Source: JANPPS01 sp965246835 (GTDB lineage Bacteria > Pseudomonadota > Alphaproteobacteria > Acetobacterales > Acetobacteraceae). Taken from it: DNA of 64,000 nt. The stretch lies in assembly GCA_965246835.1 (NCBI GenBank), contig CBDFFQ010000001.1, positions 2,852,001-2,916,000 on the forward strand. Direction: 5' to 3'. The notes below the pieces were generated by a model. It saw nothing but the letters and a program-made list of their open reading frames with translations, had not been told where the DNA came from and did not search any database. A program made the position numbers and the translations under genes. Of the stretch, positions 14,388 through 23,685 are shown in pieces; position 1 is the first letter of the stretch, and each line of letters begins with the position of its first letter.

Positions 14388-16406
14388 ATGGTCCGCCTGT
14401 TGTGTTTGTTGGTCGTCCTGCTCGGCCCCGTATCGGCCTGGGCCGCGGAGAGCGCGCCCGTGAGCAGCCCCCGCCTGACCGCGACGCTGGTCTCGGACGT
14501 GGATGCAGTGACGCCCGGGGTGCCGTTCGGCCTGGCGCTGCGCCTGCGGATGGCGCCGGGCTGGCACACCTATTGGCAAAACCCCGGTGACGCCGGCGCT
14601 CCCCCCGAGTTCTCCGTAACCGGCGCAGATATCGGCCCTATCGCCTGGCCCGCCCCGGCAAGGCAGCCGGAGGGGCCGGTCATGACCTACGGCTATTCCG
14701 GCGAAGTGCTGCTCCCTGTCCGCGCGACCACCACGGGCCCGGCCACCATCACGGCGGAAGCCAGTTGGCTGGTCTGCGAAAAGATCTGCGTCCCGGAACA
14801 CGGCACCTTCACCCTATCGCTTTCCCCGAAAGAGGGTCGGAATGAAAGAAACGACCCGCCGGCCGCTACCAATTCCGCCGAAGCCCCGCTTTTCACCGCT
14901 GCATCAGCCCGCGTTCCCCGACCCAGCCCGTTCCCGGCCCGGATCGCCCCCGACGGCACCCTCACCCTCACAGGCCAAGGCCTCTCTGCCGCCACGGTCC
15001 GCGAAGCCTGGTTCGTCCCCGACGTGGCCGACACCATCGTCAACGCGGCCCCGCAATCGCTTGAGGTCACAGACGGCCGGGTCGCCATAAGCCTACGCCC
15101 CGGCACCGCCTTCGGCTCCGGCCTTGCCGGCGTGGTCACCTTGCGCGACCCCTCCGGCCAAGAATCCTACCTCCACGTCGACGCGGCGCCCGGCCCGGCG
15201 ACGGCATCCTTGCCGCTCATCGAAACGCTCGGCTTCGCTCTGCTGGGCGGCCTGATCCTGAACCTGATGCCCTGCGTGTTTCCGGTGCTAGCGATGAAGG
15301 CGATGGCGGTGGCGCGGATGCCGGGTCAGCTGCGGGGCGCGATTCGGGTGGAGGCATTGGCCTACACCGCCGGCGTGCTGGTGGCGTTCGGGGCCCTGGG
15401 CCTGGTGCTGGTCGGCCTGCGCGGCGCGGGTGCGGCGGCGGGTTGGGGCTTTCAGTTCCAGTCGCCGGTGTTCGTGGCGGGGATGGCGTGGGTGCTGTTC
15501 GCGGTCGGGCTCAATCTGTCCGGCGTGTATGAGGTCGCGGTGCCGGGCACGGGCGCCGGGCAACGCCTGGCGGGGCAGGGGGGTCCAGCCGGCAGCTTCT
15601 TCACCGGCCTGCTGGCGGCGCTGGTCGCGACCCCCTGCACCGCCCCCTTCATGGGCGCCGCGATCGCCGCCGCCCTGGCCGCTCCCGTTATGGTTACGGC
15701 CGCGGTGTTCCTGGCGATGGGCCTGGGCCTCGCCGCGCCCTATCTGGTGCTGGCGTTCATCCCCGGCCTCGCCCGGCTGCTGCCCCGCCCCGGCGCCTGG
15801 ATGGACACGCTGCGCGGCGCCCTGGCCTTCCCGATGTATGCCGCCGCGGCCTGGCTGTTCTGGGTCCTGGCGCAACAGGCCGGGCCGGACGGCGTGCTGG
15901 CCGGCGCCGCGGGCCTGGTGCTGCTGGCCTTCGCGGCGTGGTCCCTGGGCCGGGCGCAACGCGCGGGCGTGAGATGGGGCCTGGCGCTGGCGGGGATGGC
16001 GGTCGCGGCCGCCCTGGCGCTGCTGCCCGGCCTAACCACCGCCGCGTCCGGCCCGGTGCCGGTGGCGGAGGGCACGGAACCCTTCACCCCCGCCCGCCTC
16101 GCCACGCTCCGCGCCGAGGGCAGGCCGGTCTTCGTCAACATGACGGCGTCCTGGTGCGTGACATGCCTGGTGAACGAACGCCTGGCCCTGTCACCCGCCG
16201 CGGTGCGAGAGGCGTTCCGGGCGCGCGGCGTGGTGTATCTGAAGGGCGACTGGACCCGGCAAGACCCGGGGATCACCGCCTTCCTACGCGAACACGGGCG
16301 GGACGGGGTGCCGCTCTATGTCCTGTATGCGCCGGGGCAGGAAGGGGTGGTGCTGGGGCAGGTGCTGACGGAGGGGGCGGTCCTGGCCGAGGTGGGGCGG
16401 CTTTAA
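14388..16406 (+). CDS. DsbD/ScsB-like thiol:disulfide interchange protein
   Basis: Membrane reductant conduit moving electrons from cytoplasmic thioredoxin to periplasmic thiols. 672 residues: signal peptide (MVRLLCLLVVLLGPVSAWA), N-terminal DsbD-alpha-like domain with two Cys in LVCEKICVPEHG (about 128-133), eight or so membrane helices with the buried pair in LMPCVFPVLAMK (about 294) and ATPCTAPFMG (about 415), and a C-terminal thioredoxin domain with CVTC in TASWCVTCLVNE (about 588-591). All six redox cysteines are present. The large first domain fits the ScsB-type subfamily. Divergent from hrpB. Confidence 0.9.
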   Translation: MVRLLCLLVVLLGPVSAWAAESAPVSSPRLTATLVSDVDAVTPGVPFGLALRLRMAPGWHTYWQNPGDAGAPPEFSVTGADIGPIAWPAPARQPEGPVMTYGYSGEVLLPVRATTTGPATITAEASWLVCEKICVPEHGTFTLSLSPKEGRNERNDPPAATNSAEAPLFTAASARVPRPSPFPARIAPDGTLTLTGQGLSAATVREAWFVPDVADTIVNAAPQSLEVTDGRVAISLRPGTAFGSGLAGVVTLRDPSGQESYLHVDAAPGPATASLPLIETLGFALLGGLILNLMPCVFPVLAMKAMAVARMPGQLRGAIRVEALAYTAGVLVAFGALGLVLVGLRGAGAAAGWGFQFQSPVFVAGMAWVLFAVGLNLSGVYEVAVPGTGAGQRLAGQGGPAGSFFTGLLAALVATPCTAPFMGAAIAAALAAPVMVTAAVFLAMGLGLAAPYLVLAFIPGLARLLPRPGAWMDTLRGALAFPMYAAAAWLFWVLAQQAGPDGVLAGAAGLVLLAFAAWSLGRAQRAGVRWGLALAGMAVAAALALLPGLTTAASGPVPVAEGTEPFTPARLATLRAEGRPVFVNMTASWCVTCLVNERLALSPAAVREAFRARGVVYLKGDWTRQDPGITAFLREHGRDGVPLYVLYAPGQEGVVLGQVLTEGAVLAEVGRL

Positions 16407-16652
16407 GACCTTCGCCTCGATGATGGCGCCCAAGGTCGGGTTGGCGCCGATCGACTTTCGTCTCCGCTTCTTCAGCGCCTCGTTCGATCCGGTGGATGCC
16501 TGGTCGATCCAGCTGATCATGCGCGACGTCGCTGCCGCGGACACGCATGCCGCGCTATCGCGGCCCTGCCGACGACTACACGGGATCCGGCGAACCCTCG
16601 GGCAGGACGGGCAAAGAGCGCGACCGTCGGCCAGGCTCACAAAGGAGTTTTC

Positions 16653-17108
16653 ATGTCCACTCAGCAGCTTCTGTACAGCATCCGCATCCTGATCATCCAC
16701 CCGACGCTCACGTCGGAGGAGATCAGTGCTGCCCTCAACCTCAAACCTCGGATGATAAAGACCGTCGGGCAGCCGAGATTGGGCCCCAAGGGCAACCCGC
16801 TAGGGGGAGTGTGGCCCGATACGCGCTGGTCGGTATGGGAGGTCAGGAATGGTGACCGGTATTTCTTTACGCGTCTCGACAAGGTGCTGGAGCGGTTCAG
16901 CCAGCACCGGGATTTCCTGCGCCGGGTCGCCGAGACGGGTGGTGAAACCAACTTCATCATCGACCTGCCTGGCGGGGCAAACATCGGTGACGTGCTGACC
17001 GAGCGTGCTGTCGCCCGGCTGGCCGACCTGAAAGGATCGTTTGGAATGGAGGTCTTTCCTCTCATGAACCCCAGGGAGGACGAATACATCTGGCCTGGCG
17101 ATCAGTAG
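16653..17108 (+). CDS. DUF4279-family protein of unknown function
   Basis: 151 residues beginning MSTQQLLYSIRILIIHPTLT; the opening SIRILIIHP-LTSEEISAALNLKP, followed by GQPRLGPKGNPLGG and WSVWEV, matches the DUF4279 pattern. A Shine-Dalgarno-like AAAGGAG lies 6 bases before the ATG. No signal peptide or membrane segment. The gene stands alone in a stretch less GC-rich than the flanks; the 246 bases between the DsbD-like gene and this one show no convincing gene. DUF4279 proteins are often found near toxin-immunity loci, but nothing else here supports that. Confidence 0.65.
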   Translation: MSTQQLLYSIRILIIHPTLTSEEISAALNLKPRMIKTVGQPRLGPKGNPLGGVWPDTRWSVWEVRNGDRYFFTRLDKVLERFSQHRDFLRRVAETGGETNFIIDLPGGANIGDVLTERAVARLADLKGSFGMEVFPLMNPREDEYIWPGDQ

Positions 17109-17177
17109 CCTGATCATGAGGCCATGGCCGTGATGACAGTGATCAACTGCAATGTCCTGTCGATAGCAATCGTTCTG

Positions 17178-17369
17178 TTAAAGATCAGAGATCGGTGATT
17201 GGAGTGATCCGGTTCGTGCCAGCTGGCTTGGCGCGATTTGAGGTTTGGGTCGAGCGGACGATTTCTCTGCGTATCGGTTGATGCCCCACGCCATAAGGAA
17301 GAGCAGGCCCGGAACAACGGCCAGCAGCAAGACAACGTAGAAAATCAGTTCCAACAGGGGATTCCTCAT
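17178..17369 (-). CDS. Hypothetical single-pass small membrane protein
   Basis: 63 residues from ATG 17369 (an upstream in-frame ATG at 17384 exists). One hydrophobic helix LIFYVVLLLAVVPGLLFLMAW followed by a basic, polar tail (GINRYAEKSSARPKPQ). Composition is unlike the GC-rich neighbours. No homologue recognised; could be a chance ORF. Confidence 0.4.
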   Translation of the reverse strand: MRNPLLELIFYVVLLLAVVPGLLFLMAWGINRYAEKSSARPKPQIAPSQLARTGSLQSPISDL

Positions 17370-17480
17370 ACCGTCAGGCGGCAATAGCGCCTGCTCACGT
17401 GCCGCATGTGGGAGGCGCCGGATGTTTGCCCAGCCCGCGATGGGCTGGCAGTAAGCCGGAGGCAGCTTTGCGCAGTCAGC

Positions 17481-18050
17481 TCAAGGCACCGCCAAATCCT
17501 GCTTCTCCACCGGAGCCGGCCCCGGCGCCGTCTCCGCCGCCTGCAAGAATGCCCGCAGCGACTTCCGCACCTGGAACTCCAGCTCCACGTTCATGTCCGC
17601 CAGCATCAGCCGCGTCACCTCATACAGCGCCAGCCGCAAAGACCCGCGCCCTCCCACGCCCGCCACGCGCCGGGTCACCTGAGCCTCCGCCACACCCACC
17701 GGCGCCCCATCGGCACCAAAAATTTCCAGATGCGCGGCCATCACCCCCTCCAGGCTCTCGCCCAGCCGGTTCACCGTCGCCTTGTCGATCGTGAACACCG
17801 CCCGGCCCGCCGTGCCGCCAGCGGCCAGGCGGTCTTGGCCGAGTTGGCGCAGGGCCGGGCCGGGGGGTGACGGGTTTTGCGCGTCCAAGGGGCCCGGCGC
17901 CGGCGCGTCCCCGACCTCGACCGACGCCACGTCCAGCCGCAACGGCGTCAGGAAGTCGGAGCGCAATGGGCCGAAGCTCGGCGCCGGGCCGTCATCGCCG
18001 CCGCAGGCCGCCAGCAGCAGCGGCGCGCCCAGCAACCAACGCCGCCTCAC
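17481..18050 (-). CDS. Predicted lipoprotein of unknown function
   Basis: 189 residues from GTG 18050, which overlaps the hslO stop (GTGA) and gives a proper lipoprotein signal, VRRRWLLGAPLLLAACGG. The mature part is a mixed alpha/beta domain (FLTPLRLDVASVEVGD, TIDKATVNRLGESLEG, ALYEVTRLMLADMNVELEFQVRKSL) resembling conserved alphaproteobacterial lipoproteins of unknown role. Second gene of the hslO operon. Confidence 0.7.
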   Translation of the reverse strand: MRRRWLLGAPLLLAACGGDDGPAPSFGPLRSDFLTPLRLDVASVEVGDAPAPGPLDAQNPSPPGPALRQLGQDRLAAGGTAGRAVFTIDKATVNRLGESLEGVMAAHLEIFGADGAPVGVAEAQVTRRVAGVGGRGSLRLALYEVTRLMLADMNVELEFQVRKSLRAFLQAAETAPGPAPVEKQDLAVP

Positions 18051-19021
18051 GCGGGCGCGTCCGGTTGGCCATGCACCTCGTCCCGGCCGAACCGGAAATC
18101 CAGATTGCAGAACTCGCACGTCATCACGATCGAGCCGCCATCCGCGCCCTCCGCCACCATGTGGTCCAGATCGTCACGCGAAAACCCCTCCAAGATGCCC
18201 GAAAGCCGCGCCCGCGAGCAGCGGCAGCCATAGGCCAGCGCCCGGTGCCGGTCGGACGCCACGCCTTCGCCACCGAACAAGCGATACAGCAGCGCGTCCG
18301 GCTCCAGCGTGTCATCCAGCAGCTCCGCATCCCGCAGCGTCCCGGCCAGGACGGTCGCGGTGCGCCAGGCCTCGGTCTGCTCCTCCCGGTTCAGGGTCAC
18401 GTCGATGCCCCCTTCGCCGGACACGCGCTCCAAGATCAGAGCCCCGGCGCGCCAGCCCTCATCGGTATGGGCGCAGGCGAGATGCACGAAGCATTCGAGC
18501 TGCTCGCTGGTCTCGAAATAGTGCAGCGCCATGTCGGCCAGCGACTCGCCCTCGATCGCGACGATCCCCTGGTGCTGCGCCACGTCGGCCCCCTGATCGA
18601 CGGTGAAGGCCAGGTAGCCATGGCCCAGCAACGCCGCGGCCGATGGCGCCGGGTCCGCGGCCAGCAGCAGGTCCAGCTTCTCCGGCGCTGCCCGGGCATA
18701 GCCGCGCAGCGCGCCATCCTGCGTGCAATCCGCCAGCAGCATGCCGACCGGCCCGTCCCCCTTGGCCTGCAGGCTGAAGGAGCCGCGGAACTTCAGCGCC
18801 GTCGCCAATGCCGCGGCCAACGCCAAAGCCTGGCCCGACAAGGCGGTGACGACGGGGTGGTTCTCGTGCCGGGTCAGCAGCGCGTCCGCCAACGGCCCCA
18901 GCCGCACCAGCCGCCCCCGCACCGGGCGGCCCGGCAGGTAAAACGGCGTCACGCCACGGGGCACCACGATGTCCGGCACATCGGGCCGGTTCGGGTCGAG
19001 GAAGGCGGGGGTCATGCTCAT
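18047..19021 (-). CDS. hslO: Redox-regulated chaperone Hsp33
   Basis: Holdase activated by oxidation. 324 residues from ATG 19021 (ATG 19015 also possible). C-terminal zinc-binding cysteines are CRC near residue 265 (AYGCRCSR) and CEFC near residue 300 (MTCEFCNLDFRFG). Other conserved parts: RHENHPVVTALSGQALALAAAL, KGDGPVGMLLADC, YFETSEQLECFVHLA. Cytoplasmic. Upstream of, and overlapping, a lipoprotein gene. Confidence 0.95.
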   Translation of the reverse strand: MSMTPAFLDPNRPDVPDIVVPRGVTPFYLPGRPVRGRLVRLGPLADALLTRHENHPVVTALSGQALALAAALATALKFRGSFSLQAKGDGPVGMLLADCTQDGALRGYARAAPEKLDLLLAADPAPSAAALLGHGYLAFTVDQGADVAQHQGIVAIEGESLADMALHYFETSEQLECFVHLACAHTDEGWRAGALILERVSGEGGIDVTLNREEQTEAWRTATVLAGTLRDAELLDDTLEPDALLYRLFGGEGVASDRHRALAYGCRCSRARLSGILEGFSRDDLDHMVAEGADGGSIVMTCEFCNLDFRFGRDEVHGQPDAPA

Positions 19022-19103
19022 GCCCTCAACATAGGGGGCGCCCGGCCCGAGGTGAACCACTTGCCATCACGGCGTGCGCCGGGGAGGGTGGGCGCAGCGA
19101 GAG

Positions 19104-20261
19104 ATGAGGCGTGGCATGCCGCCCGGAATAGCATTGGTGGCGGCGCTGGCGGTGGGTCGGCTGGCGTTCGGCTTCCAGTTCCAGTCGCTGGCCGCGCTGG
19201 GGCCGGAGCTGGTGGCGCGATATGGGCTGGATTACGCGGCGCTGGGCACGCTGATCGGGCTGTATATGGCGCCGGGCATTCTGGTCGCGTTGCCCGGCGG
19301 GCTGCTCGGGCGGCGCTATGGGGAGCGGCTGCTGGTCGGCGCCGGGTTCTTGCTCATGACGGCGGGGGCGGCGGTCGCGGCAATGAGCGCCGGGCCCCAG
19401 GGTATCGGGCTGGGGCGCGTGGTGGCCGGCATGGGGGCCGTGGCGCTGATCGTGATGCAGGGCAAGATGGTCAGCGACCGCTTCGCCGGCCGGCATTTCG
19501 TGACGATCATGGGCCTGCTGGTGGGCGCGTTCCCGGTCGGCGTCGGGCTGGCGGGGCTGGTGCTGGCGCCGGTGGTGCGCTGGGCCGGGGCGCCGGGCAT
19601 GTTCACGGTGGGGGCGGCCTTGGCGGCGGCGGCGTTCCTGTTGCTGCTGCTGCCCGAACCGGCCCCCGCGCGCGGCCCCGCCAGTTGGGCGATGCCGAGC
19701 CGGGCGGAATGCGGCCGCCTAGTGGTCGCGGGCCTGATCTGGACCGCCTACAACGCCGGGTATTACGGCTTCCTGTCCTACGTGCCGTCCTTGCTGGCCG
19801 CGCGCGGGCACCCGGCATCGTTGTCCGCCTTCGTGCTGACGCTCGCGACCTGGTTGAACCTGCCGGCCACGGTGGCGGGTGGCTGGCTTGCGGGGCGGTA
19901 TGGCGGCGGGCGGGTGTTCGCTTGGGGAACCGCCGCCGCGGTGCTGGCCGTGGCCGGCCCGGCGGTGCTGGACTGGCCGGTCGTGTGGGCGCTGCTGTTC
20001 GGGACCGTGGCGTCGCTGCAGGCCGGGGTGATCGTGGCGCTCGGCACGCTCTCGGCCCGGCCGGAAAACCGGGCGGCGGGCATGGGGGTGTTCTACACCG
20101 TGTATTACGCCGGCGGCACGGTGCTGCCGGCGCTGTTCGGGCGCGCGGCGGACTGGGCCGGGACGCCGGGCGGCGCGTTGCTGGCCGCTTCCGTCACGGC
20201 GGGGCTGGCCTGGCCGTTCTATCTGTGGCACCGGCATTTGTCGGCGAAGGCCGACGCATGA
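19104..20261 (+). CDS. MFS transporter, CynX/NimT-like
   Basis: 385 residues from ATG 19104 (GTG 19074 would add ten residues). Twelve hydrophobic segments; the first half contains YAALGTLIGLYMAPGILVALPGGLLGRRYGER, the MFS loop 2-3 signature. Overall pattern recalls the cyanate/nitroimidazole NimT branch, but the substrate cannot be named. It lies 10 bases before the sterol-desaturase-family gene and both are likely on one mRNA. Confidence 0.85.
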   Translation: MRRGMPPGIALVAALAVGRLAFGFQFQSLAALGPELVARYGLDYAALGTLIGLYMAPGILVALPGGLLGRRYGERLLVGAGFLLMTAGAAVAAMSAGPQGIGLGRVVAGMGAVALIVMQGKMVSDRFAGRHFVTIMGLLVGAFPVGVGLAGLVLAPVVRWAGAPGMFTVGAALAAAAFLLLLLPEPAPARGPASWAMPSRAECGRLVVAGLIWTAYNAGYYGFLSYVPSLLAARGHPASLSAFVLTLATWLNLPATVAGGWLAGRYGGGRVFAWGTAAAVLAVAGPAVLDWPVVWALLFGTVASLQAGVIVALGTLSARPENRAAGMGVFYTVYYAGGTVLPALFGRAADWAGTPGGALLAASVTAGLAWPFYLWHRHLSAKADA

Positions 20262-20271
20262 GGGATGGTAG

Positions 20272-21399
20272 ATGAGCCTGGATGAACAAGACCGTCCGTT
20301 CCGCTTCGGCGATGGCCGGATCAGCGGCTACTCCTCCGTGGCGCTGGGCACGCTCAGCCTGCTGGCAGTGCTGTGCTTCCTGTTCCCCGACCTGCTGACC
20401 ACGCCCTCGCTGCGGGCGGGCTACGATCTGCGCCTGATGCGGTCATTGCTGGCCGCCGGGTTGCTGTTCTCGGCCGCGTTCGGGGCGCTCACGTTCCTGC
20501 TGAACCGGCAGAAGCGGATGGGCGCGCTGGGATTGCTGCTGACGGCGGTGTCGATCTACCTGGGCGGCAGCTCGGTCGAAGTCGGGCCCCGCTACGAGAT
20601 CAAGGGCTATATCGGGCTGGACTGGTTCATCCTGGACCTGCTGGCCTCGGCCGCAACCTACGTCGTGCTCGAGAAGATCGCGCCGCATCGCCGGGACCAG
20701 CCGATCCTGCGGCCCGGTTTCTGGCACGACAGCCGGTATTTCGCCTTCAACCACCTGGCGATCGGCATCTTCCTGTTCGTGGGCGTCCGCGCCGTGCCGT
20801 CCCTGTTTTCCTGGACGATCAATGCCGGGCTGCAATCCTGGTTCCAGTCGCTGCCCGGCATCGTGCAGTTCGGAGTGGTGCTGGTCACGGCAGACCTCAT
20901 GGAATACGCGACTCACCGCGCCATGCACGAGGTGCCGGCACTCTGGCGCTTCCATGCCGTGCATCACAGCGTGGAGCGGATGGACTGGATGGCCGGGTCC
21001 CGCCTGCATATCCTGGAGCCGTTGGTGACGCGCACCGCGGTCATGCTGCCGGCCTTCGTGCTGGGTGCCAGCGACGTGCCGCTGCTGTGTTACGTAATCT
21101 GGGCGGGGTTCCAGGCCGGGCTGGTGCACTCGAATTGCGGGCTCAATTTCGGGCCGCTGACCTATCTTGTCGCGACGCCGCTGTTCCACCATTGGCACCA
21201 CGGCAGCGACCGGGAGGCGATCGACATCAACTACGCCGCCCATCTGCCGGTAATCGACCGCCTGTTCGGCACCTATCACATGCCCCGGCATCGCTGGCCC
21301 GAGGCCTATGGCGTCGTGGGCGATCCGTTGCCGAAGGGGATGTGGCGGCAATTCCTGTATCCGTTCCAGCGCAAGGACCCGGCGCCGCCGCCCGTTTAG
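20272..21399 (+). CDS. Sterol desaturase / fatty acid hydroxylase family membrane protein
   Basis: 375 residues with several membrane helices and the three His boxes of the di-iron hydroxylase family: HRAMHE (about 214), HAVHHS (about 228) and HHWHHGSD (about 306). These enzymes hydroxylate or desaturate lipid substrates; which one is unknown. The long N-terminal membrane portion (residues 20-150) is an addition to the catalytic core. Stop codons of this gene and of chaA overlap by 4 bases. Confidence 0.88.
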   Translation: MSLDEQDRPFRFGDGRISGYSSVALGTLSLLAVLCFLFPDLLTTPSLRAGYDLRLMRSLLAAGLLFSAAFGALTFLLNRQKRMGALGLLLTAVSIYLGGSSVEVGPRYEIKGYIGLDWFILDLLASAATYVVLEKIAPHRRDQPILRPGFWHDSRYFAFNHLAIGIFLFVGVRAVPSLFSWTINAGLQSWFQSLPGIVQFGVVLVTADLMEYATHRAMHEVPALWRFHAVHHSVERMDWMAGSRLHILEPLVTRTAVMLPAFVLGASDVPLLCYVIWAGFQAGLVHSNCGLNFGPLTYLVATPLFHHWHHGSDREAIDINYAAHLPVIDRLFGTYHMPRHRWPEAYGVVGDPLPKGMWRQFLYPFQRKDPAPPPV

Positions 21400-22454
21400 G
21401 GCACCACGGCCAGGAACAGGAAGCACGCCAGGATCACCAGATGCACCGCGCCCTGCAGCACCGTGGTCCGCCCAGTGCCGAGCGTCAGCACGCTGATCAA
21501 TAGCGTCACGGTCAGCAGCACCTCCTCTTTCAAACCGAGGCCGAGCAGCAGCGGTTGACCGAGCCAGATCGACACCGCGGCCACGACCGGGATCGTGAGC
21601 CCGATGCTGGCCAGTGCCGAGCCCAGTGCCAGGTTGAGGCTGGTCTGCAAACGGTCCGCCCGCGCCGCCCGCACGGCCGCGACCCCTTCCGGCAGCAGCA
21701 CCAGCGCCGCGATCACGATCCCCACCACCGCCTTGGGCGCGCCGAACGCGGCGATCGCGCCCTCGACCGACGGGGATAGCGCTTTCGCCAATCCCACGAC
21801 GGTGACGAGCGACACCAGCAGCAGCACCAGGCTTAACCACGCCTGCCGCGTCGTGGGCGGCGGCGCATGCTCCTCCGCCGCTTCGGGCGGCAGGAAATAG
21901 TCGCGGTGCCGCACGGTCTGCACGAACACGAACGTGCCATACAGCGCCAAGGCCACCACACCTGCAAAAGTCAGCTGCGCCGTGTTGAATGCCGGGCCCG
22001 GTGTGCTCGTGGTGAAGTTCGGCAGCACCAGCGTGAGGCTGGTCAATGCCACCAACACGGCCAAGGCGGAGCTGGCGCCCGAGACCTGGAAATCCTGCTC
22101 GTGATGCCGGGCACCGCCCAGCAGCAGGCACAGTCCGACCACGCCGTTGCACACCAGCATCACCGCCGCAAACACGGTGTCCCGCGCCAGCGCCGCCTTC
22201 TCGGGCCCGGCGGACAGCATCAGGCTCACGATCAGCGCCACCTCGATCACGGTCACGGCGACGGCCAGCACCAACGTGCCGAACGGCTCCCCCACCTTGT
22301 GCGCCACGACCTCGGCATGATGAACGGCGGCAAACACGGCGGCGATGAGCGCCAGGGCCGAGAGGGCGGCGATCGGGCCAGAGGGCCCCAGCGTGAAGGC
22401 GGCGCCCAGCATGAGCCCGGCAAACGCCGGGGCGCCCCACGTCCAGCCCGGCAT
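21396..22454 (-). CDS. chaA: Calcium/proton antiporter, ChaA type
   Basis: 352 residues, about eleven membrane helices in two homologous halves. The CAX-family motifs are GEPFGTLVLAVAVTVIEVAL in the first half and VLLPEGVAAVRAARADRLQT, SLNLALGSALASIGLTIP in the second, each with the conserved acidic residue. Exports Ca2+ (and possibly Na+ or K+) against protons. Its ATG shares one base with the stop of the small gene upstream (TGATG), so it is translationally coupled to the arg operon. Confidence 0.93.
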   Translation of the reverse strand: MPGWTWGAPAFAGLMLGAAFTLGPSGPIAALSALALIAAVFAAVHHAEVVAHKVGEPFGTLVLAVAVTVIEVALIVSLMLSAGPEKAALARDTVFAAVMLVCNGVVGLCLLLGGARHHEQDFQVSGASSALAVLVALTSLTLVLPNFTTSTPGPAFNTAQLTFAGVVALALYGTFVFVQTVRHRDYFLPPEAAEEHAPPPTTRQAWLSLVLLLVSLVTVVGLAKALSPSVEGAIAAFGAPKAVVGIVIAALVLLPEGVAAVRAARADRLQTSLNLALGSALASIGLTIPVVAAVSIWLGQPLLLGLGLKEEVLLTVTLLISVLTLGTGRTTVLQGAVHLVILACFLFLAVVP

Positions 22455-22702
22455 CAGCTATCCGCCGCGATCTCCGCCTCGAGCGCCTCCAGCTTCGGCA
22501 GCAGCGCGGCCCAGTCCTCCGCACTCAGCGCGGCCTTGAGTGGCGCGCGGCACGGCTCGAACTCGGCGCCCAGCAGGTCGGAGGGGGCCCCCGGTTGCTT
22601 GCTCCGACCGAGGCACTCCGCATAGGCGGCGCGCAGCTTGGCGGGAACGATGTCGAGCCGCGAATCCACCCAGCCGGGGGTGGAGGGGATTTCTTCCGTC
22701 AC
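22454..22702 (-). CDS. Small conserved-looking protein in the argD-argF-chaA operon
   Basis: 82 residues from GTG 22702, 25 bases after argF. Sequence is mostly helical and charged (SRLDIVPAKLRAAYAECLGR, ALSAEDWAALLPKLEALEAE), soluble, no motif recognised. Its stop overlaps the chaA start, and codon use is high-GC like the neighbours, both arguing for a real gene. Confidence 0.65.
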   Translation of the reverse strand: MTEEIPSTPGWVDSRLDIVPAKLRAAYAECLGRSKQPGAPSDLLGAEFEPCRAPLKAALSAEDWAALLPKLEALEAEIAADS

Positions 22703-22727
22703 ACCCGATCCCCTGCCGCCGGCAGGC

Positions 22728-23675
22728 TCACCGCAGCGCGCCCAAGGACCACGCCAGCACGCCCTTCTGCGCATGCAGCCGGTTCTCGGCGCCGTCGAAT
22801 ACCACGCTCTGCGGGCCGTCGATCACCGCGGCCTCCACCTCCTCACCGCGATGGGCGGGGAGGCAGTGCATGAAGATCGCATCCGGCGCCGCCTCCGCCA
22901 TCAGCGCCGGGGTCACGCGATACGGCGCCAGCAGGTTGTGGCGGTTCTGGTTCGGATCGTCCGACATGCTGAGCCAGCCATCCGTCACCACGCAGCGGGC
23001 GCCGCGCACGGCCGCGACCGGATCGTCCATGACCTCGATCCGCGCGCCCTCCGCCACGGCCCAGGCCACCAGCTCCGGGGAGGGGCGCAGGCTTTCGGGC
23101 GCCGCGATCCGGAGCGTGAAGCCGAAGCGCACCGCCGCCTCGATCCACGAACAGGCCACGTTGTTGCCGTCCCCGGTCCACGCCACGATCTGCCCGGCGA
23201 TCGGGCCGCGATGCTCCTCGAACGTCATCACGTCCGCCATCAGCTGGCAGGGATGGCTCTTGTTGGTCAGGCCGTTGATGACCGGGACGGTCGCGTTGGC
23301 GGCCAGTTCATGCAGCTTCGCCGCATCGTCGGTGCGGAGCAAAATGGCGTCCACGTAGCGGGACAGCACGCGCGCCGTGTCGGCCACGGTCTCGCCACGT
23401 CCGAGCTGCAGGTCCCGCGCACTGAGGTTGATCACATCCCCGCCCAGCTGCTTCATCGCCAGCTCGAAGCTCACGCGGGTGCGGGTGCTCGGCTTCTCGA
23501 AGATCATCGCCAGCGTCTTGCCCTGAAAGGGCCGGGAAGACGGCGCACCGGATTTATACCCGGCCGACACGTCCAGCATCTGACGCAACAGACCGGGCTC
23601 GAAATCCTTGAGATCGAGGAAATGCCGGGGCTCCGCGGGATCGCCGAGGTCCTGGCGGCGGAGGGCGCCGCTCAT
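22728..23675 (-). CDS. argF: Ornithine carbamoyltransferase
   Basis: Makes citrulline from ornithine and carbamoyl phosphate in arginine synthesis. 315 residues. Carbamoyl-phosphate motif STRTR at 63-67, HPCQ in NKSHPCQLMADVMT, and the ornithine site HCLP at 270-273. The DGWLSMSD segment is in place. Starts 10 bases after argD, as in many alphaproteobacteria. Confidence 0.97.
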   Translation of the reverse strand: MSGALRRQDLGDPAEPRHFLDLKDFEPGLLRQMLDVSAGYKSGAPSSRPFQGKTLAMIFEKPSTRTRVSFELAMKQLGGDVINLSARDLQLGRGETVADTARVLSRYVDAILLRTDDAAKLHELAANATVPVINGLTNKSHPCQLMADVMTFEEHRGPIAGQIVAWTGDGNNVACSWIEAAVRFGFTLRIAAPESLRPSPELVAWAVAEGARIEVMDDPVAAVRGARCVVTDGWLSMSDDPNQNRHNLLAPYRVTPALMAEAAPDAIFMHCLPAHRGEEVEAAVIDGPQSVVFDGAENRLHAQKGVLAWSLGALR

Positions 23676-23685
23676 GTGCCGATGC

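Noticed and set aside
16284..16700. Minus-strand 138-codon frame between the DsbD-like and DUF4279 genes, with a stretch like SWIDQASTGSNEALKKRRRK
   Set aside because: It overlaps both flanking genes and I could not match it to a family; a degraded transposase-like remnant is possible but unsupported.
20443..22524. 693-codon minus-strand frame
   Set aside because: Runs across the sterol-desaturase-family gene and is out of frame with chaA; no motif in its translation.
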